Source of the DNA: Amycolatopsis thermoflava N1165
GTDB lineage: Bacteria; Actinomycetota; Actinomycetes; Mycobacteriales; Pseudonocardiaceae
DNA length: 64,000 bases
Direction: 5' to 3'
Assembly (NCBI RefSeq): GCF_000473265.1
Contig: NZ_KI421511.1
Span: 7,599,314-7,663,313 of the forward strand
This document shows positions 41,279 to 49,940 of this stretch, one piece after another; the first letter of the stretch is position 1, and every line of letters begins with the position of its first letter. The notes beneath the pieces are model-generated. The model did no database searches, had not been told where the DNA came from, and worked only from the letters and a program-made list of their open reading frames with translations. Made by a program: the position numbers and the translations under genes.

Positions 41279-41818
41279 GTGCGAGCGGAGTTGATCGAGC
41301 GGGTGCGGCGGGGCGAGCGGGTCGAGTACCTGTTCTTCTGGGGCCACCGGCCGGAGCCGGACGGCAGCGCGGGGCGCGGGTGCCTGAGCCAGTGGTGGCC
41401 GGCGCGGTTCGTCGCGGACGGGCGCGAGTTCGCCACGGCGGAGCACTACATGATGTGGCGCAAGGCGCTGCTGTTCGACGACGCGGCGGTGGCTGAGGAG
41501 GTGCTGCGCGCCCCGCACCCCGGGCGGGCGAAGGAGCTGGGCCGCCAGGTGGCGGGCTTCGAACCGGCCCGCTGGGAGGCGTCCAGGTACGACATCGTGG
41601 TCGCCGGATCGGTCGCGAAGTTCGGGCAGAACCCCGAGCTGGGGAGGTTTCTGGTGGGCACGGGTTCGCAGGTGTTGGTGGAGGCCAGCCCGGTGGATGC
41701 GATTTGGGGAATCGGCGTCGCGGCGGATGACCCGTGTGCCGGGGAGCCGGAGCGGTGGCCGGGGCTGAACCTGCTGGGCTTCGCGCTGATGGACGCGCGG
41801 GCGCGGCTGGCAGGTTGA
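41279..41818 (+). CDS. NADAR-family protein (YbiA-like)
   Basis: The 179-aa protein has the NADAR signature: EYLFFWGHRPEP, LSQWWPARFVADGREFATAE, HYMMWRKALLFDD, VAGFEPARWEASRYDIVVAG and KFGQNPELGRFLVGTGSQVLVEASP. Family members break N-glycosidic bonds: YbiA acts on riboflavin-pathway intermediates and others remove ADP-ribose from nucleic acid bases. It starts GTG. The next gene begins 2 bases after the stop, so the pair forms an operon. Confidence 0.9.
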   Translation: MRAELIERVRRGERVEYLFFWGHRPEPDGSAGRGCLSQWWPARFVADGREFATAEHYMMWRKALLFDDAAVAEEVLRAPHPGRAKELGRQVAGFEPARWEASRYDIVVAGSVAKFGQNPELGRFLVGTGSQVLVEASPVDAIWGIGVAADDPCAGEPERWPGLNLLGFALMDARARLAG

Positions 41819-41819
41819 G

Positions 41820-42158
41820 ATGGGCTTGTTCAACGTGGTCGACGTGCCCGGCGAGCGGCTGTGCCGCAGCTGCGGCCGGGCTGGGCGCCGCAACGCGCAG
41901 TTTCGGTTCGGCGCGTGCAACCTCCGCCGGTACCGCGTCGGGGACTCCTTGGAGTGGGGGGAGTGGGACGCGGGCGTCCCGGGCCGCCCGCTCGTGGCGG
42001 CCCGGGGCTACGGCTCTCCCTGCCCGCACTGCGGGTTCGACGACGACCTGATGTTCGACGTCATGATCGAGCACGGCATCGTGACCGCGGTCCGCCCCGA
42101 GACCGGCAAGATCGACTATTCGGGGCAGGACCACGAGTGGGTCGAGCTGGGGCGATAG
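41820..42158 (+). CDS. Zinc-ribbon-like hypothetical protein
   Basis: The 112-aa protein has two Cys pairs, CRSC in GERLCRSCGRAG and CPHC in GSPCPHCGFDDD, spaced by about 50 residues, which could form one zinc site. The ends show LEWGEWDAGVPGRPLVAARG and KIDYSGQDHEWVELG. No family name is recognised. It follows the NADAR gene with a 1-base gap after the stop (TGAGATG), so they are very likely co-translated. It may be a substrate adaptor or independent housekeeping protein. Confidence 0.7.
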   Translation: MGLFNVVDVPGERLCRSCGRAGRRNAQFRFGACNLRRYRVGDSLEWGEWDAGVPGRPLVAARGYGSPCPHCGFDDDLMFDVMIEHGIVTAVRPETGKIDYSGQDHEWVELGR

Positions 42159-42201
42159 GACTCGCCCACTCGCCGGTCAGCGGCCCGGCTGCGGGGCCGG
42201 A

Positions 42202-42239
42202 GCTACTGCTTGTCCGCGCGGTAGTGGGCAAGCAGTAGC
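42202..42239. terminator. Hairpin after the Cys-pair gene
   Basis: GCTACTGCTTGTCC (42202-42215) pairs with GGGCAAGCAGTAGC (42226-42239) with one T-G pair and a 10-base loop. It lies 43 bases after the stop at 42158 and probably ends transcription there, and possibly also the opposing catabolic operon. Confidence 0.6.
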
Positions 42240-42526
42240 CGGATGATGGATGCGCCGTCTTCTGCTGCCAGGTAACCGGCACCCTCGAACGGAACCGCGC
42301 CTTCCCAAGCGCCGACAGCAGCGGGATCGTCGCCGCCGACGGAAAGGAGCACGTGGGCGTGGCGGGCGCGGAAGAGAACCGCTCGCCCTTCGGCAAGCGC
42401 CCTTCGAGCTGGACCGGGGCGGCCGGAAAGGTCAGCGTGGCTTGCCAGCCTTCTGCTTCCAGCTCGGCCAGTGGGGCCGCCAGCCCTCCACGTGCTGTCG
42501 CCACTCGTCGTTCGTCATCTCGGGAG
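42240..42526 (-). other. Gene-poor stretch with a 28-aa frame
   Basis: Between the hairpin and the hydrolase stop, the best candidate is a 28-codon frame at 42432-42518 (MTNDEWRQHVEGWRPHWPSW and eight more residues), nine bases after the hydrolase stop. Beyond its stop, a different frame looks protein-like (AVLFRARHAHVLLSVGGDD), suggesting a frameshifted relic rather than a peptide gene. I see nothing else convincing. Confidence 0.35.
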
Positions 42527-43666
42527 TCAGCGGCCGTCGAACACGTCGGCCACCCAGTCGGCTATGTAGCTGCTCACGTAGGGCAGGTGGTCCAGCCCGA
42601 TGTGCTCCGTCGCGCCCTCGGCGGGGCTGAAGATCCGCAGGTCGCGCCGGGGGCTGGCGGTGGCCTGCTCGTACGACCGGTGCGCGTACGCCAGCGGGAT
42701 CTGCCGGTCGTTCTCGCCGTGGCAGATGAGGAACGGGATGTCGATCTTCTCGACCACGCCGTCCAGGTTGACGGCGTCCGCGAAGTCGATGAACTCCGCC
42801 AGGTCGGAGTGCCCCCACACCCAGAGCACGTGCTCCCAGTAGTGCGGCACCGGCCGCTCGCCCTCGCGCTCCAGCCGTCGCCGCTGGACGGCTCCCCAGT
42901 CGTGGTTCGCGCCCCACGCCACCACCAGCGCGAGCCGCTTTTCGAAGGCGGCGGCGCGGGGCGCGTAGTAGCCGCCCAGCGACCAGCCCACCAGGCCGAT
43001 CCGCGAGGAGTCCACATCGGACCTCTCGACCAGGTAGTCCACGCACGCCGACGCCCACGCCTCGGTGTCCACGCGCGCCGTGAGTCCCTGCAGCCGCAGC
43101 GCCTCGCCGGAACCGGGGCAGTCCACCATCAGGCACGAGATCCCGCGGGCCGCCAGCTCCTCCCAGTGCCCGGAGGAGTACATGTGCTCCTTGGTCGAGT
43201 CCAGCCCGTTCCACATGATCATCACCGGCGCCGGGCCCTCGACCGGCGCCGCGCTGAAGTACGCGGGCAGCGTCGTGCCCTCGTACGGGATCTCGACCCG
43301 CGACACACCGGGCGCGAAACCCTTCTCCTGCAACGAAAGCACCCGCCGGTAGGTGTCCAGCCGGCCCGGCGCCGACGCGCTCTGCATCCGCTCGGCCTGG
43401 CACAGGTAGTTCGTCGCCCGCGCGTACAGCTGCCGCGCGGTGCGGGTGTGCCCCGCCGCCTCCGCCTCTTCCGCCTGCCCCACGAGCTGGTCGGTCAGCG
43501 CGGTCCACGCGGTCAGGAAGTCGGCCGTCCCCGCGTCCTCACCGCGCTGCGCGGCCTCCTTGATCGGGCGGCACGCGCGGTCGACCTCGTCGATCAGCCC
43601 GCCGCTGTTCAGCGTCGCCACGACGCCCAGGTTCCAGACGTAGTTGCCCGGGAAGTACTCGAACAT
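42527..43666 (-). CDS. FrsA/dihydroxypseudooxynicotine hydrolase-like alpha/beta hydrolase
   Basis: The 379-aa protein has a helical N-terminal part (about 1-120) and an alpha/beta hydrolase domain with nucleophile Ser in GLVGWSLGGYYAPRA, GLDSTKEHMYSSGHWEELAA, Asp in LICHGENDRQIP and His in GATEHIGLDHLP. This is the type of 2,6-dihydroxypseudooxynicotine hydrolase, which cleaves a C-C bond in nicotine breakdown, and of related esterases. GAAAGGA precedes the ATG at 43666. It is the last gene of the ring-cleavage operon and probably performs hydrolytic C-C cleavage of a ring-opened product (inference). Confidence 0.85.
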   Translation of the reverse strand: MFEYFPGNYVWNLGVVATLNSGGLIDEVDRACRPIKEAAQRGEDAGTADFLTAWTALTDQLVGQAEEAEAAGHTRTARQLYARATNYLCQAERMQSASAPGRLDTYRRVLSLQEKGFAPGVSRVEIPYEGTTLPAYFSAAPVEGPAPVMIMWNGLDSTKEHMYSSGHWEELAARGISCLMVDCPGSGEALRLQGLTARVDTEAWASACVDYLVERSDVDSSRIGLVGWSLGGYYAPRAAAFEKRLALVVAWGANHDWGAVQRRRLEREGERPVPHYWEHVLWVWGHSDLAEFIDFADAVNLDGVVEKIDIPFLICHGENDRQIPLAYAHRSYEQATASPRRDLRIFSPAEGATEHIGLDHLPYVSSYIADWVADVFDGR

Positions 43667-43676
43667 TGAATTCCTT

Positions 43677-44413
43677 TCAGTCACGCGAAGCGTGTCCGTT
43701 GAGGGTGGTGGTGGGCCGGCGGGCGGGGCCTTTCAAAACCTCACTGATCGATTTCACGCCACCGTGTGCGGTCAGGCCGCCGTCGACCGGGATCTCCGCT
43801 CCCGTGATGAACGACGCCTCGTCCGAGAGCAGGAACACCACCAGCGGCGCGACCTCGTCGACGGTTCCGGTGCGGCCCAGCGGGGTTTCGGCGATGTTCG
43901 CGTCCCGGGGTGCACCGCGTTGACCCGGATCCCGCGCGCGCCCAGCTCCAGGCACGCCGCCCGCGTCAGCCCGCGCAACGACCACTTGCTCGCCGTGTAC
44001 GCCACCGGGTAGTGCCCGGTCAGCGCCGCCACCGAGCCGACCGTCACGATCGACCCGCCCGCGGGCATCAGCGGCAGCACGGCCTGGATCGCCCGCACCA
44101 CCCCGCCGACGTTCACGTCGTGCACCCGCGCCAGGTCGGCCGGGTCGACCTCGTCCAGCCGCGCCCGCCAGGTGACCCCGGCGTTCGCGACCAGCCCGTC
44201 CACCCGCTCCAGCCGGGACGCCAGCTCGGCCCAGCCCGCCGAGTCGGTGACGTCGAGCTGCGCGTACTCGACCCCGGGCAACGGCTCCACCGGCGAAGCG
44301 CCCAGGTCCACGCCGATCACCCGGGCGCCCTCCTCGGCCAGCAGCCGCGCCTCCGCCGCGCCCTGCCCCTGTCCGGCGCCGGTCACGACGACGACCTTGC
44401 CGGCCACCCTCAT
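43677..44413 (-). pseudogene. Short-chain dehydrogenase with internal deletion and frameshift
   Basis: The N-terminal two thirds are intact [66 protein letters not shown] with the Ser-Tyr-Lys catalytic residues, and [10 protein letters not shown]. Right after VHPG the frame is lost, and the C-terminal part continues in another frame ([40 protein letters not shown]). The usual segment of about 15-20 residues between these parts is missing, so a deletion of length not divisible by three at about 43908 is likely. The reading truncated by the shift ends at 43772. Confidence 0.85.
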
Positions 44414-45360
44414 CGTTTGCGTTTCCGCGGCCGGGGTCGCGCGGCCCGCACCGGGGGCAGCTCCACCCCGGCGACGACGGTGTTGCGGATCGTCCCGATG
44501 CCCTCGACGGTCATCTCCACGACGTCACCCGCCGCCAGCGGCGGCAGCTCCCGGCCGCGGCCCCACAGCTCGGCGAGGCAGCCGCCGTTGCCGCAGGTCC
44601 CGGAGCCGAGCACGTCCCCGGCCCGCACCCACGTGCCGCGCGAGGCGTAGGAGACCAGCTCCTCGAACGGCCAGCCCATGTTGGACAGCAGGTCCTGCCC
44701 GATCTCCGTGCCGTTCACCGACACCCGCAGGTCCAGCTCCAGGAACCCGTCACCGTCGCGATAGGACTCCAGCTCGTCGGCCGTCACCAGCCACGGCCCG
44801 AGCGTCGTCGCGGAGTCCTTGCCCTTGGCCGGGCCGAGCTGCACCTTCATCTCGCGCCGCTGCAGGTCACGGGCGGACCAGTCGTTCAGCACGGTGTACC
44901 CGAAGATCTCCACCTCGTCCGGCGTCAGCGACGACCCGTCCCGCCCGACCACGGCCGCGACCTCCAGCTCGAAGTCGAACAGCCGCGAGCCCGGCGGCAC
45001 CGGCACGTCGTCGAACGCGCCGAGCAGCGCGTAGGGGTTGGTGAAGTAGAACGTAGGCGCCTCGTACCACTCCGGCACGACCCCGGACCCGCCGGAGACG
45101 CTGGCGACCACACCCTCCACGTGCTCCTCGAACGCGACGAAGTCCCGGACCGTCGGCGGTTCCAGCGGCGGCAGCAACCGCACGCGATCCAGCGGCACCG
45201 ACGGTCCACTCAGGACTGAGGAACCGGCTTCCAGCGCGGCCGGCAGCCCGGACCGCACCAGGCCGAGCACCGTCACGTCCGGCGGCAGCGGGTGTACGCC
45301 GTCGCCGACGACGACACCGGCCCGTACCTCGCCGTCCAGCGAGTAGGTGGCGAAACGCAT
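44410..45360 (-). CDS. Fumarylacetoacetate hydrolase family protein
   Basis: The 316-aa protein shows the FAH fold: [14 protein letters not shown], metal ligands in [56 protein letters not shown] and GSGTCGNGG. These enzymes hydrolyse or decarboxylate 1,3-diketo or ring-cleavage products, or act as hydratases. Its start is 10 bases after the dioxygenase stop and its end overlaps the SDR start by four bases. In this operon it likely handles a product after ring opening. Confidence 0.9.
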   Translation of the reverse strand: MRFATYSLDGEVRAGVVVGDGVHPLPPDVTVLGLVRSGLPAALEAGSSVLSGPSVPLDRVRLLPPLEPPTVRDFVAFEEHVEGVVASVSGGSGVVPEWYEAPTFYFTNPYALLGAFDDVPVPPGSRLFDFELEVAAVVGRDGSSLTPDEVEIFGYTVLNDWSARDLQRREMKVQLGPAKGKDSATTLGPWLVTADELESYRDGDGFLELDLRVSVNGTEIGQDLLSNMGWPFEELVSYASRGTWVRAGDVLGSGTCGNGGCLAELWGRGRELPPLAAGDVVEMTVEGIGTIRNTVVAGVELPPVRAARPRPRKRKR

Positions 45361-45370
45361 CAGGACCTCC

Positions 45371-46309
45371 TCACACCGGCGGGGCGACGAACAGGCCCTT
45401 GTCCGGGTCGTTGAACGACTTCTGCGCGACGAACTCGTTCATCGCGTTCGCCGTGCCCCACTGGTCGGACACCTCGGGGTCGCTGAAGTCGTACAGGTGC
45501 GGGTGCCAGGTGTCCTCGTCGATCAGCTCCAGCTCGGTGGTGTACTCCATCGTGTTGCCGTGCGGGTCGAGGAAGTAGCTGAACGTGTTGTTGCCTGCCA
45601 GGTGGCGGCCGGGGCCCCAGATCTTCTCCACCCCGGCGCGCAGCAGCCGCCCGGTGCCGCGCATGTACTCGTCCAGGCCGCGCATCTCGAACGACACGTG
45701 GTGCAGCGACGGGTGCGGGCAGCGGGCGATGGCCATGCTGTGGTGCCACGAGTTCACCCGCATGAACCACATCATCTCGCCCATCCGCGGGTGCATCAGG
45801 ATGTCGGAAAGCCGGAACCCGAGGTGCTTCTCGTAGAACGCGCGGGTGCCCTCCGGATCGGCGGAGTTGATCACGACGTGCGACAGCCGCACCGGAATCG
45901 ACTCGCCCTGCTCGACCTTGCGGTGCGCGCGGACGGCGACGTCGGCGCTGATCTCGATCGTGCGGCCCTCGTTGTCGAAGAACCGGAACCCGTAACCGCC
46001 GCCGGGGGTGTCGATGGCGCCGGGCTCGCTGACCAGCCGCACGCCGGAGGACGCCAGCCGTGCGGCGAGGGTGTCCACATCGGACGGCGTGGCGGCGCCG
46101 AACGAGATCAGGTCGATGCGCTTGTCGTCGGCCTGGCGCAGCCGGATCACGTACTGCTCGGGCGATCCTTCGGCGGCCAGGAACGCGATGCCGGTGTCGG
46201 TGTGCTCGGTGGTCAGGCCCCAGGCTCCGGTGAAGAAGTCCTGCTGCCGGGCCAGGTCCGGCACGGCGAGGTCGACGTGGCGCAGGTGGGTGATGAGTCG
46301 GTCGGTCAT
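45371..46309 (-). CDS. VOC-superfamily extradiol-type dioxygenase
   Basis: The 312-aa protein has two VOC modules. The first begins ITHLRHVDLAVPDLARQQDF; the second, RLSHVVINSADPEGTRAFYE, contains the metal ligands His in SHVVIN, His in SLHHVSFEM and Glu in NTMEYTTELE. Two-module size and ligand placement match type I extradiol dioxygenases such as catechol 2,3-dioxygenase, which open catecholic rings with Fe(II) and oxygen. It lies between the FAD hydroxylase and FAH genes, giving a hydroxylate-open-hydrolyse order. Confidence 0.9.
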   Translation of the reverse strand: MTDRLITHLRHVDLAVPDLARQQDFFTGAWGLTTEHTDTGIAFLAAEGSPEQYVIRLRQADDKRIDLISFGAATPSDVDTLAARLASSGVRLVSEPGAIDTPGGGYGFRFFDNEGRTIEISADVAVRAHRKVEQGESIPVRLSHVVINSADPEGTRAFYEKHLGFRLSDILMHPRMGEMMWFMRVNSWHHSMAIARCPHPSLHHVSFEMRGLDEYMRGTGRLLRAGVEKIWGPGRHLAGNNTFSYFLDPHGNTMEYTTELELIDEDTWHPHLYDFSDPEVSDQWGTANAMNEFVAQKSFNDPDKGLFVAPPV

Positions 46310-46322
46310 GGGTCCTCCTGGG

Positions 46323-47444
46323 TCAGGCGGGCTGGGTGACGAGTGCGGCGACGCGGCCCATCAGGCCCGGCACGTCGCCCTGTTCGTGGTCGAGGAGCCA
46401 CTGGCCGAGCTGGTTGGACGCGTCGACGACGGCCTTGGCCCGCTCGTAGCGGCGGCCGGTGAAGGCCTGCCACAGCGTGTCGTCCAGCGTGTCGGCGGCG
46501 AGCAGCAGTTCGGTGAGGACGGCGGCGTCCTCCAGGGCCTGCGCGCCGCCCTGCGCGAGGGTGGGCGGGCAGGAGTGCGCGGCGTCGCCGATGAGCACGA
46601 CGCGGCCCCGGTGCCACGGCGGCGGCAGCACGTGGGTCTCGAACCAGGTGTAGTTGACGCGGGACGGGTCGGTCAGCGTCTCCCGGATCTCGTCCCACGG
46701 GCCGTGGTAGGCCGCGGCCAGCTCGCGCATCGTGGCCAGCCGCTCGTCCGGGGTGAGCGCGGAGCGGTCCTGCGCGTCCTCGACGACGTAGGCGTAGAGC
46801 GAGTTCTCCCCGGTGGGGCAGTAGCCGGCGATGTAGCACGGGCCGCCGTAGTACAGGTCGGTGCGCGTGACCGACGCCGGGCGCGGGCCGAACGCGCGCC
46901 AGATGCCCATGCCGGTGGCGCGGGTCTCCAGTTCGACGCCGAGCATGCGGCGCACCGACGACCGGATGCCGTCGGCGCCGACCACCAGGTCGTACCGCGC
47001 GGACGAGCCGTCGGAGAACACCACCCGGCCGTCGGTCTCCAGCTCGGTGACGGTGACGCCGAAGCGGGTCTTCACACCGGTTTCGGCCGCGCGGTCCAGC
47101 AGGATCCGCGCCAGCGCCGGGCGCGGCATGCCCATCGCGGCAGGCAGGTCCGGGCCGCCGGTGCGGGCGTCCGGGATCTCCACGAGCAGGGTGCCCGCGG
47201 GGTCGGGTGCGCGCAGGCCGAGGCTGTCGAAGCCGAACCCCTCGGCGCGCACCCGCTCCCACACGCCCAGGTTCCGCAGTTCCCGCAAAGCGTTGCCCTG
47301 CAAGGTGATCCCCGATCCGATGGCGGCGACGTCGGGCTTGATCTCGACCAGGTCCACGGCGACGCCGTGCGCGGCGAGGCCGATCGCGGTGGCCGTCCCG
47401 GCGAGGCCGCTGCCAACCACCAGGACGTTGTTCACGGCTGGCAT
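46323..47444 (-). CDS. FAD-dependent aromatic hydroxylase
   Basis: The 373-aa monooxygenase has the Rossmann GxGxxG in VLVVGSGLAGTATAIGLAAH, the DG motif in VVGADGIRSSVRRML and the second FAD motif VVLIGDAAHSCPPTLAQGG. This is the class A salicylate/p-hydroxybenzoate hydroxylase type, which adds one hydroxyl to an aromatic ring using NAD(P)H and oxygen. The start follows GGAG. It is eight bases after the cyclase stop and 13 before the dioxygenase gene. It probably makes the diol that the dioxygenase opens. Confidence 0.9.
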   Translation of the reverse strand: MPAVNNVLVVGSGLAGTATAIGLAAHGVAVDLVEIKPDVAAIGSGITLQGNALRELRNLGVWERVRAEGFGFDSLGLRAPDPAGTLLVEIPDARTGGPDLPAAMGMPRPALARILLDRAAETGVKTRFGVTVTELETDGRVVFSDGSSARYDLVVGADGIRSSVRRMLGVELETRATGMGIWRAFGPRPASVTRTDLYYGGPCYIAGYCPTGENSLYAYVVEDAQDRSALTPDERLATMRELAAAYHGPWDEIRETLTDPSRVNYTWFETHVLPPPWHRGRVVLIGDAAHSCPPTLAQGGAQALEDAAVLTELLLAADTLDDTLWQAFTGRRYERAKAVVDASNQLGQWLLDHEQGDVPGLMGRVAALVTQPA

Positions 47445-47452
47445 GGGAACTC

Positions 47453-48418
47453 CTACTTCACCGCGACGGGTGCGACCGGGGCGCCGACCGCGCCGGTCAC
47501 CGGGATGGGGTCGGCGGCGAGGAAGAACTCGTACACGCCGTCGGCGGCGCAGTCCGCGGCGAGCGCGTCGAGGTCCCACATCTCGCCGAGGAACAGGCCG
47601 ATGTGCGGGATGCAGACCTGGTGCAGCGGCTGGAACGCGACGTCGAACTCGTTGGGCCGCACCTCGAAACCCCAGGTGTCGGTGGCGATCCCGGCGATCT
47701 CGGTACCGTGCAGCCAGTCCGCGGTGGTGAACGACAGGCCGGGCGCGTCGCCGCCGGCGTAGTCGCCCCAACCGTCCCGCCGGGCGCGGGTGAGCCGCCC
47801 GGTCCGCACCAGCAGCAGGTCGCCGCGGCCGACGCGGGCCGTCTCGCCCTGCGCGGCGATCGTCGCCTCCAGGTGCTCGACGGTGATCGCGAACCCGTCC
47901 GGCAGCTCGCCGTCGTCGCCGATCGCGCGCCCGACGTCGAGCAGCACGCCGCGGCCCGCGATCCGGCCGGCGGTGGTCTCGATGCCGGTCACCCGGTCGC
48001 CCGCGCTGGTGACGACATCGCCTGCGCGGCGGCCGTTGTAGGCGGTGCCGTGGTCGAAGATGTGGCCGAGCCCGTCCCACTGCGTCGAGGCCTGCAGCGG
48101 CATGAACACGACGTCGTCCGCGCCGCCGAGGCCGTGCGGGAAACCCTGACCGCGTTCGGCGTCCAGGCCGGTGTCGAGCATCGTGTGGACCGGGTTGGTG
48201 CGGCGGCGCCAGCCCTTCTGCGGGCCGTCGGCCTCGAACCGCTGCGCGAGCGAGAAGCTCTTGCCCTGCCGGACGAGCGCGGCGCCTTCGCGGCGCTTGG
48301 CCTCGTCCAGGAAGTTCAGCGTGCCGAGTACGTCTTCGGCTCCCCAGCGGCCCCAGTTGGAGCACCGCTTGGCCGCGGCGGCGATCGCGCCTTCGGGATC
48401 GGTGCGGTCGTGGATCAC
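47453..48418 (-). CDS. Cyclase-family metal-dependent hydrolase
   Basis: The 321-aa protein belongs to the kynurenine formamidase/cyclase superfamily: NWGRWGAEDVLGTLNFLDEA, MPLQASTQWDGLGHIFDHG in place of the classical HxGTHxD, RGVLLDVGRAIGDDGELPDG and VRPNEFDVAFQPLHQVCIPH. The variant with WDGLGH is the long bacterial form. Members hydrolyse amide bonds, for example isatin or N-formylkynurenine. The GTG start has AAGGAGG upstream. It is the first gene of the operon, suggesting that an amide or lactam is opened first (inference). Confidence 0.85.
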   Translation of the reverse strand: MIHDRTDPEGAIAAAAKRCSNWGRWGAEDVLGTLNFLDEAKRREGAALVRQGKSFSLAQRFEADGPQKGWRRRTNPVHTMLDTGLDAERGQGFPHGLGGADDVVFMPLQASTQWDGLGHIFDHGTAYNGRRAGDVVTSAGDRVTGIETTAGRIAGRGVLLDVGRAIGDDGELPDGFAITVEHLEATIAAQGETARVGRGDLLLVRTGRLTRARRDGWGDYAGGDAPGLSFTTADWLHGTEIAGIATDTWGFEVRPNEFDVAFQPLHQVCIPHIGLFLGEMWDLDALAADCAADGVYEFFLAADPIPVTGAVGAPVAPVAVK

Positions 48419-48463
48419 GTCGGTTCCTCCTTGAGCGACGAGTCCACTGTCGGGCACCGCGGC

Positions 48464-48513
48464 GGTATCAGGGAAGACGAAATCGGTTATGGGAGGTATC
48501 AGCCTGGCTGATG
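48464..48513. promoter_or_regulatory. LysR operator: ATCAG-N5-CTGAT with upstream half-site
   Basis: ATCAGCCTGGCTGAT at 48499-48513 is a 15-base interrupted palindrome with the T-N11-A spacing typical of LysR sites. A half-site GGTATCAG occurs 32-35 bases upstream at 48464-48471, and the palindrome itself is preceded by GGTATCAG (48496-48503). It lies 13 bases before the LysR GTG, in the divergent promoter of the catabolic operon. Confidence 0.7.
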
Positions 48514-48525
48514 TAGCCTGCGCTG

Positions 48526-49443
48526 GTGAACCTCGCGAGCCTGGACCTGAACCTGCTGGTGGCGCTGCACGCGCTGCTGCAGGAGCGCAGCGTCACGCGC
48601 GCGGCCGAGCGGATGGGGCTGAGCCAGCCCGCGGTGTCCGCGCACCTGGGCAAGCTGCGCCGGCACTTCGGCGACGACCTGCTGATCCGGGTCGGCAACT
48701 CCTACCGGCTGACCCCGCTGGCGGTGCAGCTCAAGGAACGGGTGCGGGTGGCGATCTCCGGGGTGGAGCGGGTGTTCGCCGCCGAACCGGACTTCGACCC
48801 CGCGTCCTCGGCCCGCGAGTTCTCGCTACTGATCAGCGACTACGGCGTCGCGGTGCTCGGCTCGGAGATCGCCGCGCTGCTCGCCGCGGAGGCCCCCGGC
48901 ACGCGGCTGCGGCTGACCGCGAACACCCCGCCGCTGGTCGAGCAGGCGGCGCAGGCACTGGTCAACCACGACCTGCTGCTGATGCCGCACGGGTTCATCA
49001 CCGACCTGCCCTACCGCGAGCTGTACCTGGACGACTGGGTGTGCCTCGTGTCCCGGGACAACCCGGATGTCGGCGAGGAGCTGACCGTCGAGCAGCTGAA
49101 GACGATGCCGTGGGTGGTCACCTACCACGGCCCGACGGCGTCCACGCCCGCCGCGCGGCAAATGCGGATGCTCGGCATCGAGCCGAACGTGCAGGTGGTG
49201 ACGGAAACCTTCCTGAGCGTGCCGAGCCTGGTCCGCGGCACCGGCCGGGTCGCGCTGCTGCAGCGCAGGCTCGCCGCCGGGGTGCCCGCCGAGCTGGGTG
49301 TCCGGGCGCTGCCGTGCCCGCTGGAAATCGGCCCGCTACGCGAGGCGATGTGGTGGCACCCGATGTACGACGACGATCCCGAGCACCGCTACCTGCGGGA
49401 CGTCGTCCTCCGCGCGACCGCTGTCCTGGATCAGAATCCCTGA
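48526..49443 (+). CDS. LysR-family regulator of the ring-cleavage operon
   Basis: The 305-aa protein has the LysR helix-turn-helix (LDLNLLVALHALLQERSVTR; AAERMGLSQPAVSAHLGKLR) and a periplasmic-binding-like effector domain of the NodD/PcaQ-like group (FSLLISDYGVAVLGSEIAAL). It is divergent from the cyclase-first operon, and the ATCAG-N5-CTGAT site lies in between. Activation of that operon in response to the aromatic substrate is the likely role. Confidence 0.92.
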   Translation: MNLASLDLNLLVALHALLQERSVTRAAERMGLSQPAVSAHLGKLRRHFGDDLLIRVGNSYRLTPLAVQLKERVRVAISGVERVFAAEPDFDPASSAREFSLLISDYGVAVLGSEIAALLAAEAPGTRLRLTANTPPLVEQAAQALVNHDLLLMPHGFITDLPYRELYLDDWVCLVSRDNPDVGEELTVEQLKTMPWVVTYHGPTASTPAARQMRMLGIEPNVQVVTETFLSVPSLVRGTGRVALLQRRLAAGVPAELGVRALPCPLEIGPLREAMWWHPMYDDDPEHRYLRDVVLRATAVLDQNP

Positions 49444-49457
49444 TAGTTTGCCGGGGC

Positions 49458-49940
49458 ATGGCGACCCCGTACGAGCCACCGCGACCTGGTCTGGAGTTCC
49501 TCGCCAGGGCGGAGGTGACGCTGGACGAGGTGCTCCACCTGGGCGGCACCCCGCACGGCCGGCGCCGGGTCGTGCCGATCACCGGCGGCCGCGTCGAGGG
49601 CCCGCGGCTGTCCGCCGACGTCCTGCCCGGCGGCGCGGACTGGCAGATCCTGCAGACCGGCGGCTGGGTGCGGGTCGAGGCGCGCTACACCGCCCGGACC
49701 GACGACGGTTCGCTGGTGTCGATCGTCAGCCGGGGCGTGCGGCACGGGCCACCGGAGGTGATGACCGCGTTGCTTGCCGGCCAGTGCCCGGACCCGTCCA
49801 CGTACCGCTTCCGCACCGCGATCACCTTCGAGACCGCCGAGGACTCGCCGGAGCACGCGTGGCTCAACCACGTCGTCGCGGTGAGCTCGGCGCTGCGCCG
49901 CCCGGACGCGGTGCTGCTGGACGTGTACGCGGTCTGCTGA
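49458..49940 (+). CDS. DUF3237 domain protein
   Basis: The 160-aa protein matches the DUF3237 pattern: PGLEFLARAEVTLDEVLHLG, GRRRVVPITGGRVEGPRLSA, VLPGGADWQILQTGGWVRVE, YTARTDDGSLVSIVSRGVRH and TAITFETAEDSPEHAWLNHV. This is a compact beta-barrel family with no proven activity, often near genes for aromatic degradation. It starts 14 bases after the LysR stop, in the same direction, so it may share its transcript. Confidence 0.88.
   Translation: MATPYEPPRPGLEFLARAEVTLDEVLHLGGTPHGRRRVVPITGGRVEGPRLSADVLPGGADWQILQTGGWVRVEARYTARTDDGSLVSIVSRGVRHGPPEVMTALLAGQCPDPSTYRFRTAITFETAEDSPEHAWLNHVVAVSSALRRPDAVLLDVYAVC

Noticed and set aside
42203-42518. A minus-strand protein-like frame AVLFRARHAHVLLSVGGDD near the hydrolase end
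   Set aside because: It has no start and its stop lies in the terminator hairpin; kept only as a possible frameshifted relic.
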